A stretch of 64,000 nucleotides of DNA from Apostichopus japonicus. Taxonomy: Eukaryota > Echinodermata > Holothuroidea > Aspidochirotida > Stichopodidae. The notes under the pieces are model-generated. The model worked only from the letters and a program-made list of their open reading frames with translations, made no database searches and was not told the origin of the DNA. Below, piece after piece: positions 35,501 through 44,624 of this stretch; position 1 is the stretch's first letter, and each line of letters opens with the position of its first letter. Made by a program: the position numbers and the translations under genes. Where the stretch lies: assembly GCF_037975245.1 (NCBI RefSeq), contig NC_092573.1, forward strand, positions 13,042,001 to 13,106,000. The letters are read 5' to 3'.

Positions 35501-38500
35501 ATATTGAATTTTTCTTTTTAGTCATATTTCAGTAGTAAGCTGAGTTCCAGAATTCGTCAGCTGCGATTGAAGGAAAACAGAAAAACGTCCCTCACCACAT
35601 GTGATTCAGCTGAGTCACCAGACATGCCAGTTGCAAAAAGATTCCACTTGGGAAGGTTGGTTTGCATGCTCTTTAACCCTTACCTTTGTACGCTCAGACG
35701 GAAACAGAATTACATATTGCTTTAAAGTACAATGATTATGTAAATTTGACTTCAGGTATTTTGGTACCCTCTATATAGGAAATCTAAAATCTCGGACAAA
35801 ATTTCAGTCGATATGAGTGTGAAAATATGACACATCTGCCTTTGCGCAATACCCCTTGTGACATCACAAGGGCCACTGTGGGAACCTGTGTAACACAAAG
35901 TTAATGCAAAACATACTTTGGAAGTCCCTGTAACAAATAGATTTGAAAGAATTTCATGAATTTCCTCTGTAAATATTACATTTTGTCTTTCCACCACCAA
36001 GGTGCAAAGTAGCAGCATTTACTGTGTAGAGTATATGGGCGGCCTTCGCATCCCACCCCCCCCACCTCTCCTTGTGACGTCATCGATGAAGGTGAAATTC
36101 ATTTAAGATAAAATAACTCAACAAGGCATCATGCTCAAATTTTGAATGTTGGGATTTGACATGCCTTCTTTTCCTCTGTGCCAGTTTAGAAAAATGTGTT
36201 TCATGAACATAGTTTTGAGGTTAAAAAAGCATTTCTAACAATCGCCAGGTTAGCAAAGAATTTTGAACATTTCACAAGACCTTGGGAGAAAAATATGTCA
36301 GTTACATAATCCAAAATATAGATGAGGTACGTAATACAAAAAATAGATTCAGCCTTCCATGGTAAAGTAGACTTGCTTGCTGTATATGTAATGAATCCTT
36401 GAAAAAATGTATTACTATTTTTTGGTAATTTGCCCGAGCGCTGGGATGAAACGTCATTTGTGTCTGAAAAATGTGTGAGCCTTCTGAGTCTGGTTCCAAA
36501 ACGCTTAAATTTTAAAGGTCTTAACATGCTCACTTGGGGGATTCCCACTTGGGGACATTGAAAGTATAAGAGGTCCAATCTGAATAGAGAGAGACAATGA
36601 ATCATCAATAAATGTGAATTGTTATTGTTGAACCACACTTTGCATGCCCTTCATAATACGTTTTTGGCAGTGAACATAAAATTTATTCAATTCCAGACCT
36701 ACAACTGGCAAAGTTTTATCCGAAGATGACTTCCTGGAACGTTGCAATGAACTTGTTGATGAATGGAATGGGCAGCGACGTGAAGCCACTATCAAGATGC
36801 TAATGGCAGACGTCCGGCCCAACTTATCATCATGGAGACTTGGCAAAACAGTGAAGGAGGTTGTGGCAATGATTCCTTGCCTGCAGGATGGTGGCTATGT
36901 GAGTTGCTATTATGTTCTGATGTAGTCTACCTACAATTGATCTAACCCTAAGGTACTGTACACATAGAGTACTCTGTGACTGTGTAAAAAAATGATGTGC
37001 ATGTGTGTACTGTACCATTTTGTAAATGGCTGGTGATGTTCATAAACTACTAGTCTGTGTAAACACCTTTCATGGCCGATCAGCTGATAATTTTGGGGCC
37101 CGATCAGAGTCTGACATGTCAGACGTTACCATGGCAGTATCATGTCACAATGGTTGTGTGAATGGACTGTCATTTGAATTGTGCGTGATCAAGCAGTGTA
37201 CAGTATTACATACGAAAATATTGGCACGCACTGAGCATAGGGACCCTCTATATGGCCTGATGGTTGGTCCCAGTTTGACGAAAGAAAGGCCTAGCATATG
37301 CTGTAGCCTAGAATGCATTGGAAATGAACAGATCGGTTTGAAAAATTGAAAATCATAAATCGCAAAATAACAGTAGTTCCCTTATTGATTTCAACTCACA
37401 ATGCTACTCGTGAATCCAGCAAAAATGGACAATAATCAAGATTAAGTAAATGCTCTTGGCATGATGGCCCTATAAACTTTACAGTGTGTTAGGATGTCAC
37501 TGTATCTGGATCGAAGAGGAAAGTTGGAACCCATTTCTGAGCCTAGAAATTACCTCATGTAGATCTGACTGAAACTCTGGGTTACTGGGACATCAGATAA
37601 ATTTGTGCAAGGTCTCGTTTTCTTGAATATTGCTGAGAAAATGGTTGAACTGAATGAAGCAATTGTTGTAATGACAGTGTTGGAGTTGCCGGTTCACTTC
37701 ATTTTCTGTAGAATCACTTATAGCAGAGTAACATGACCTGTATACGTGGACAGTATGAGGCTTAGGTGCGGGAAGGAGAATTATTTGGCGGCTCAGTTTT
37801 AAAAATGACATGAAAGACCTTGGCACCCTGGCACTTATCCCCTAATTGTTATGAGGGCAATGCTGGCTGTAGAATCGTTAGTGACCTTATTGTTTGCCAT
37901 GGGCCACTACTCTTAGTTATTAGGGCTTGCTTTTTATGGTTTCAGATTCTAGAAGAACTGTACGCATGGATTGGCAGCTCCAACATAGAGAAGGGCCGTC
38001 AGTTAATAAAGGCCAATTCCGACAAGCTCTTCAGAAATGTTGCCGAACTCCTAACTGATGCTCCTACCGTAAGTTGCTATTTAATCGAAGGGGCTTGGGG
38101 TCATAGACACCAGTGTTGTAAGTCGGTAATTTACCGGTAAATTTACATGGTAAAATTTCCGGTACTTTACCGCCATCATAATATACGGTGGTCAAATAGG
38201 GTAAAATATTGTCAAATATGGAAAACAGCAGTTTTCATGAACAAAGAATCACAAAGTCATTGACTTTCTTGTTTCAGGGGGGAGGCAGGGGTGCACACTT
38301 AGCTCCTATGCCTTTTCAACACCTGTAAGCAACTTTATTATGAAGAGGGTTAAGAGAGACCCAGACTGCATGGTTTCATTTGGTGAAGTCCAGGTGTCTG
38401 ACCTAGAATTTACAGAGGATGCTGCCTTGCTTGCGGAGTTTGTGGTTCCTCCGTTGTGATTACAGGAGTCATCGACCAAGACCAACATTCAGTCCTTTGG

Positions 38501-40996
38501 TGGTATCTTGGACAGTACTGTTGAGTTTGTCCCGGTTTTGGGTGAAAATGTGTTTGGGTCACTGATTCCTTTTCTGCCTTGGCAGTGGCTCTGTGTCGTG
38601 CGAGTCTGAGTTTGGCATGCGGAGTCATGAGGTCGCCGGATAGTGGTGTTTGACAATCATTCAGACAATCATTTGACAATTATTCTGGTAGAGGGAAAAA
38701 TTTCCCCAAGTGTTTAGCTCCATTGTGCTTCCAGTCTGCTATACTCTAGTGTGGCATGGACATTCATTGTGGGGCTGAGATAAAGACTAGATTCCTTCAT
38801 GACTACCTCACTTGGCTGCATCCTTGGTTACCGCTGGCAGAACCGTGTATCTAACGTATGGGTACTCGGGGAGGCATGAATTGTATGGGACAGTTGCCAG
38901 ATCTGTGACCCTCAGTTGCGCTTCCTTGGGCGCTTCCGGCACGGGACCCAGTGGCTTTGGGCCGGCTGCCAGTATGACTTCGTAGCTTATGGTTAGCGGA
39001 GCTTTGCGGGTACCTAATATCGTTCACCCCTGTAACTTAAAGTAGAATAGGCCGATGTATACCCTGCCTGTCATGAAAATGGTGGACCTGCTGCTGTTTT
39101 ATCTGGATACACTGTGTCGCATGGACCATTTGTGTGTTGCTAAATATTTATTTGTGGGGGTCCATTTCTGTGCAACCGAGCCCCTGACTCGGATGGAACT
39201 TAGTAGAGCACCTATAGTATATGTGTGTGGTTACTGGGTAGTGTGTCATCTCATCTCATATGCACCTCCTCAAAATAACATTTATTAGGTGCATAATTCT
39301 TTCAGCATCAGTCATCACATACAACTAGAAGTCATGCTTACTTTGTGATTAGATAATGTTGATGATTTGATGTGATTTGTTCTTTTGTTTCAGACGATGG
39401 ATTCATCGCTGAACCTGTTGCAGTCCCTTGAGAAAAAGGTTGCGGTCGTAAAGGGAAAAGGAACAAAGTCCAAAAGTGTATTTACAATATTGGAGGTATG
39501 GCTTTTCCATTTTTGTTAGTCATTCATTTCAAAGGTTATATCGGTAGAATTGTCACACTCAGCCATAGTTGCAACCCGCAAAAACCCATGCAAAATTTCG
39601 GTGTGGTGATCAATTATGATGGGTGCCAATGGAAATATGCAAACTGAGAAGCAGTATCTTACCTCAGGACACTGTGTCGTTGAAGTTAATCTTCATACCT
39701 ACTCATACTAGGGGCTGGGTTGTCTGTCCCTGCATTTTATAATCCACTAACAGTATATTTTACAAATAATGAACAACCAAGCTGAATTTTAGTTGATGCA
39801 GCGTAAAATGAGACAGACCTACTATTACGTAATGTTTTTGTGATGTCGAGGGGGAAAGCAAAATACCTGTTCAATGCAAATTCAAAGCAAATTTAACATT
39901 TTTGAAACTCTGTCACACAAGAATGGCGAATCTGATTTGAATAAAACGTCACAGAATTTTGAGAAATGTAAAGATGCAAGCATTAGTGACTCTGGAGAAG
40001 ATATTTACCTTGCACTTTTCACCGAATGGAGGAACGAAAACTCAGCAATTACTGTGTAAACTCAATAGCAGCATTCATTAGGTTCCCCTCGTGATGTCAT
40101 TGAACCAGTATAATTAATTAGGTAACACAAAAACGAAATGAGTTCAAAACTCTAATTTTGAGATGCAAGGTTTGGAAATAGGCTCTTTTCATCTATATAG
40201 TTTCAAAGCAATCCGCTGGATCTCCAAAAATGTAACTTTGCACTTCCATAGACCTTCAAAAAAATGTATTCATTTGCCTGTTATAGTCAATCAGCTCCAT
40301 GGGTTCAGAAAAGACAGGCCGGAGGTATGCCCAGCCATAAGGGGCTACTGAATGGGAAACCTTGGATTGCAGATTTTGTTTTCTTACCAACCTTGAAGAA
40401 CAAAACAACCCTAACGTAATAAATTATTATGATAAAGTAACGCAGCTTCCTTGTGTGCAGAAAGTCACAATTATGTGTTTCTATGACAAATGAGCTGTTT
40501 TATATTTGAGGTCAAAGGTAATTATTCGGTCCCTTATAGCTTCCTTGAACTGGATATCAGAGAAGGTATAAATGAACGGCAAAATTATTATTTATGAAAT
40601 GACTTTCAAGAATATATAGTTACTGTTGATAATATTCATCCTATTTAATTGCAGGTCGACAACATTGACATGCAGGAGGATGTCCTTCGCCGGAAGCTTG
40701 GCGTGAAGGATAAAGCCCCTCTTGAGCTCCGCATCCTAACAATCGACAATGACATAAAAATGATTTATGCTGTTGGTGAAGGAGTAACTATTGACTGTAG
40801 AACAACCAATTCCCTTGAAGCAATTGTTGCTCTGCTAGGTGGATATTATATTTTCGACTTGAACTATCCGGCCATATATGGACAGCTGCTAGGCTTCCTC
40901 CAACAGCATATTCTTGAAGAGCCATACACATACTTCAAGGGAAGCAATTACCAGCAGTTTTCTAACAAGCTTAAATTTTCCATAACAGAGCTTTAA
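32587..40996 (+). CDS. Spliced accessory protein: CIDE-N domain plus SAMD3-like region, 506 aa, 8 exons
   Basis: Exons 32587-32671, 32983-33267, 34596-34843, 35522-35655, 36697-36898, 37946-38068, 39394-39495 and 40655-40996 join in frame through seven GT-AG introns to 1521 bp ending in TAA. Residues 3-75 look like a CIDE-N (CAD) ubiquitin-fold domain: a KVWNGQRTIKK start, a KLGI helix end, then LVLGEDGTDVDDDDVLEFF and LLLL..DENW (W75). CIDE-N domains normally pair with each other in apoptotic DNA-fragmentation factors and CIDE proteins. A Ser/Thr/Pro-rich linker follows (about 80-120). Residues 124-250 contain YP...W..YFSSKLSSRIRQLR, typical of fish SAMD3-like proteins; the C-terminus (about 394-506) has the matching LLGGYYIFDLNYP segment. 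An in-frame stop at 32557 precedes the ATG, though an upstream exon is possible. I infer an accessory DNA-binding or assembly role analogous to TnpA; a captured host gene is the alternative. Confidence 0.78.
33268..34595 (+). other. Intron 2 of the accessory gene
   Basis: Begins gtaagag and ends ttttcacag. No gene seen. Several GCGATGC/GCATCGC words occur at about 33783-34005, including the small hairpin ATCGCA-TTT-TGCGAT near 33983, possibly a decayed repeat. Confidence 0.5.
34844..35521 (+). other. Intron 3 of the accessory gene
   Basis: Begins gtaatt and ends tttctttttag. I see nothing recognisable inside. Confidence 0.5.
35656..36696 (+). other. Intron 4 of the accessory gene
   Basis: Begins gttggt and ends caattccag. 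A C-run near 36054-36064 is the only low-complexity feature. A 145-codon antisense open frame (36201-36638) starts in this intron, has no recognisable motif and is not called. Confidence 0.5.
36899..37945 (+). other. Intron 5 of the accessory gene
   Basis: Begins gtgagt and ends tggtttcag. I see no gene or repeat that I can name. Confidence 0.5.
38069..39393 (+). other. Intron 6 of the accessory gene
   Basis: Begins gtaagt and ends ttgtttcag. It contains a hAT-like terminal word, CAGTGTTGTAAGTCGG at 38111, next to a palindromic 'taccggtaaattt' patch, with no matching second end found, and then a decayed reverse transcriptase fragment (38335-38960). Confidence 0.5.
38335..38960 (+). pseudogene. 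Decayed non-LTR retrotransposon reverse transcriptase fragment
   Basis: Pieces of the C-terminal reverse transcriptase of a common animal LINE are readable in broken frames. VSDLEFTEDAALLAEF (about 38397-38442) corresponds to the family's DLDFADDA catalytic motif, with the first aspartate changed. TKTNIQSFGGILDSTVE follows (about 38477-38528), matching the usual KTK(I/V)QAFG block. Near 38797-38865, SLGCILGYRW and RVSN match the SLRRILGYRW..RVSN block, followed by a remnant LRFLGRF. Stops and frame changes separate the pieces, and the segment between the first two is shortened. It is dead, on the same strand as the host gene, and wholly inside intron 6. Its limits are approximate and the LINE clade is not assigned. 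Confidence 0.7.
39496..40654 (+). other. Intron 7 of the accessory gene
   Basis: Begins gtatgg and ends taattgcag. No gene or repeat recognised. Confidence 0.5.
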
Positions 40997-41454
40997 GTTT
41001 TTCTTTGCATGATTATTTTGGAGTTGACAGGTGTTGTTGCTTTTTGAATTCAATGAAGTAGTGGATGTTAATAAAAAAGTGCATATTCAATAATCTGTTT
41101 CCTTTTGTTTCAGTACTGTGCAAATTTCATGATATATATTGCACTGTTCAAGAGTTCGTAATGTAAACAAGATGTGCACTCTTAATAAGAACAGTTTGTT
41201 TCAACCCACATGTGAGCACAGGTAATTCATTTCCAGATTGAGAAATTAACCCAGTCTTCTTTGGGTATATAAAAACTGGGATTTTACCTTAGTTCAAGCA
41301 AGGGCTGCTTAACCCTGGTTTGCTTCAGATCTTCTTCTACCCATCTTCTACCCATCTTTTACCCAGCTGGTTCCCAGACTGTCCCAGGGTCATCTAAGGT
41401 CATTTTAGATTGAATGGTGAACAACACTATGCTTGCTAAAGCATTAATCCTTGT
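40997..41454 (+). other. 3' region of the accessory gene
   Basis: The stop is followed by AATAAA at 41070-41075. About 41325-41365 has short repeats of 'cttctacccat'. After that the subterminal repeats begin. Confidence 0.5.
41070..41075 (+). terminator. Polyadenylation signal AATAAA (accessory gene)
   Basis: Canonical hexamer 74 bp after the TAA at 40994-40996. Confidence 0.6.
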
Positions 41455-41661
41455 TTCAACACCTAGTGTTGCTTTTAAAACACAATTTTTGTTATAGACG
41501 CGTATACGTGTTAATTAAGTGTTACATGGCTGAAGACACGTTGAGGCGTTAATTTAACATGAACACATAAACGTGTTAATACCTTATCCTATTAACACTA
41601 AAACACGTTCATTAAGTGTTACAAAAATGTGTTAATTTAGGTGTTAAAACATTAACACCAT
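41455..41661. repeat. Subterminal GTGTTAA-type repeats, right end
   Basis: About 200 bp next to the right end are packed with variants of (c)gtgttaa(t) in both orientations, for example 'acgtgttaatt', 'aagtgttaca', 'attaacac' and 'aggtgttaaaac', roughly ten in all. In plant En/Spm such subterminal repeats are bound by the accessory protein TnpA. That role here is inference. The left end has only a few similar words ('ccgttaaac', 'ggtgttaatcc'), so the two ends are asymmetric. Confidence 0.6.
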
Positions 41662-41672
41662 TTGTTAGAGTG
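41662..41672 (-). repeat. Right terminal inverted repeat of the transposon
   Basis: TTGTTAGAGTG, the reverse-complement partner of the left end, with one mismatch in eleven. Confidence 0.75.
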
Positions 41673-41674
41673 AG
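41673..41674. repeat. Target site duplication, right copy (AG)
   Basis: Partner of 26478-26479. The array unit continues from here in register with the other copies. Confidence 0.7.
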
Positions 41675-44624
41675 CAAGTTGAGCACACTGAACCGTCCGC
41701 TCGCACGGAGAAACATATCCAGATTAAAACACAGAATTTCTTAACTGTTCTGTGTCACCTCCTTGAATCCTCCTTATTTGCACATCACCTCTACTTTGAA
41801 TTATGCGCTTCCACATCAAGACATTCAAAACGATCGTGGTGACTGGAAATATGCCATAACAAGCATTGCGTTAGGTCATGTTACGTCTCGTGTGTGTCTG
41901 TGTGCTTTACTTATCTTTTCGTGTTTTTTTTTTTTCGTTTTTTTTTTTTTTCGTTTTTTTTTTTCACGGTTAAACTTTTGTGCGAATGTACAATACTCCA
42001 ATTGGGGCATGGTATGCATTCATATCACATTGTTTTGGAACAATCTGGAACTCTAAGTATTATTTCGACCCAAGAATCACCAGGCTGGCGTGGTGGCCTG
42101 AACGGTTGGAAGACAGCACTGCGCGTCGGTGTTTGTTGTCAGGCTGTGTGAATCGCGCCGATCGGATGACAGACACTGCTTTGTTTATAATGGCATCGCC
42201 AAGGTGGAATTTTTACACGGGCCTAGGATCCCAATTCCGTATCCTCCCTTAGTTCGCAAAAGCATCCGGGAGATTACGTTTAGAGTCCGGCCTTCGGGCC
42301 AGAAGTGGGCTAGCTGACTTGCAATGGAGGGCTCACGTCGATTCGGACTGGGTTGATGTTCAACGTTCAGTGAAACCATGGCCTCGATGAGGCGTAATCT
42401 CTTGTTAATTTTAGCTTTCTGTCTTCAATTTTATAATATAATTATATAAATTAATTATTGCCTTTTTTATTCGTCTTTTTCTCGCTTAGTTATCGCATTT
42501 TATTCAAGGTTAAATATATGCTCATGTCTGCCTAGGTTCGACTCCCCGCCGAAGCAATATTTTATTTTATTTTTTTATTATTATTATTAATATTTGGGGT
42601 GTTGTTAATATCTGCATGTCTATGCATGGTGTTTTAAGTTTGTTTCGCTTTGTTTGTCTGTTTTTTTGTTTGTTTTTTTAGGGGGAGGGGGGTGTTTGTC
42701 TCTATTTTGGTATTTTGTTTCGCGTAAACAAAGTAGGTCATTGCAATAATTTTTGCACAACTTGTCAATAGAAACCGATTCGGAACTTAAGACCTGAGTG
42801 GTAAATTTGATTTCTGTCTCGCTCGTCGCCTTTCACTGGAAATTTGAATGAAAGTATTCATAAGGACGAAAACTGTACCTGCAAAAGAAATGCTTCTTTT
42901 GTACAGTGTAAGGCCACCGCGACATCTTTTCTGACAAGCTTGATGATATTTGTTCTTCGGGAATGTTGTGTCATTACTTAGCCTTTATATTATAAACAGT
43001 TAAGTGTGGAAACAGCTATGCTCCTGTTAGAACAACTTAACATTTCTTAAATGCTGATTTACTGAGGCAGGCGTTTGAAAGACAGTGTGATACAAACAGG
43101 TACGGTAACGTCATAAACAATGCCACGAGCTCTCCGTGCATTAAAAACGATCGAAATGTGCGGTATTCATGACGGTACACAAAGCAGATAATGCGGATAC
43201 AGCAGACATAGCCGAGAATAAAATCTAGTAGCGTGGAGGATTCAATTATGACATACTAGGACTTTCTACTGGTAAACTTTACTCATTGTCGAATAAATCT
43301 ATATCTAATTTCTAGCTTTTGCTCTGTGTTTAACGTATTATGACCAAAACAAATATGAAGTTCACGACAATTCCATCGGACTTGTATATTCGTTTAAAAA
43401 TAGCTCCGTTTCGAATCTAACGCTCCATTGCTATGGTAACATGGTGAATAATAGCCCTGCCGCTAATGGATATGTAGAAGATGACCATCGGTGGCGCTCT
43501 CAACTTCTCGTGCCACGTCTGGCACCTATACAAGAAGTAACCGACATATTACTGGCGCAATCCCGACCGAACATATTTTAACTCTCCTCAGACAGACTTT
43601 TCTACACTGATCCCAGAAAGCATTAAGTGCCGTCAAAATGCCTCAGTTGCCAATAGGTACATGTCCATGACGTAACACTGTTCTCGTTGTGCAGAAAACT
43701 GAAGTCAAAAGTAAGGCATATACTGATAGGCCTAGACTAGGTATACGTTGCAGACTATACATATGCTAACTTCACAGACAGACATACATGCATTCAGACA
43801 ACTTCGGGTAATGTAAAATATCACTAACCGTAATCACGTTATGTTTACTCTGTCTTCAAATGTCGTCCTTTTCTTCTCTGCAACCCCGGGCCGTCATTGG
43901 AGTCGTTCGAACAACTATATTAAGGCGAAGAACGACGTCAAGATATATCCAACGTCTAGACTACACTGCTTGCAATGGAGAGAGAACTGCCCAGTACAGT
44001 ACAGTACGTGTTGATATGAACGCCTACAAAATGACAACAAATATTTTCCATTGAAAATCCACTGTGTATGACGGTATAGTAAACACTCGTATATAGATCA
44101 ACGCACACGCGCGCACGGAGGTATTATGTACGTACAGCATGCAATGCAGACAAATATTTCGGAGCGCGCGCTTCTGATTTTGTGCTGATATTCTTGTGAG
44201 CGCTCTTGTATCACTGTTTGCATGCGCGCACGGACAAGATAGACGTCAGACTATCACGCTGTAGCTACTAAACCTTTACTTACATGTGTACAGCAGTAGA
44301 CTACTGTGATGGTTGCATGCGGCAGTTTAATTTTGTGTGCACAATATGTCAGCATTGTACGGTGGCTTAATAAGGACATAGGAAAGAAAAACAGTGTCCC
44401 CAAATCTCACAATGTTGTCTTTTTATCTCAAACGTTGCCTCTTTTTTTCCCTTCAAAATTTAGATCCAAAAACAAAAGTCCAAAAGTAGAGACAAAAAGT
44501 CCAAATTTTCAGATTTGAGCAGACTTGTTTCCTTTCCTATGTCCCTATTAAGCCACCGTAGTATTGTGACTATTCTATGATCAGAAAAACTGTACAAATC
44601 TAACGGAATTGCTAATGTTATAAT
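41673..44624 (+). repeat. Tandem array unit 9, right part
   Basis: Continues unit 9 after the transposon. T tract 41924-41964 (41-bp type), RNA candidate 42270-42401, B-box 42535-42545, MITE 44360-44558. It lacks one A in a run of five near 42885, a private single-base deletion. Confidence 0.97.

Larger units (their letters stand above)
26480..41672 (+). mobile_element. 15.2 kb CACTA/EnSpm-like DNA transposon
   Basis: The block sits inside one array unit, so its borders are exact. It begins CACTCTAA and ends TTAGAGTG. The inverted ends match for 8 bp, then 10 of 11. Flanks carry AG on both sides (26478-26479 and 41673-41674), giving a 2-bp duplication; read one base shorter (ACTCTAA), the duplication is 4-bp GAGC (26477-26480 and 41672-41675). 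Both readings restore the uninterrupted unit. It carries a tnp2-like transposase (29800-32235) and a spliced accessory gene (32587-40996), both on +. The CACTC ends, short duplication and transposase type fit the CACTA/EnSpm group within the CMC superfamily; the exact family is inferred. The transposase frame is open and both ends are present, so it may be a recently active autonomous copy. Confidence 0.85.

Noticed and set aside
36201-36638. 145-codon antisense open frame
   Set aside because: It lies within intron 4 of the accessory gene, starts at a non-ATG or unsupported codon and resembles no family.
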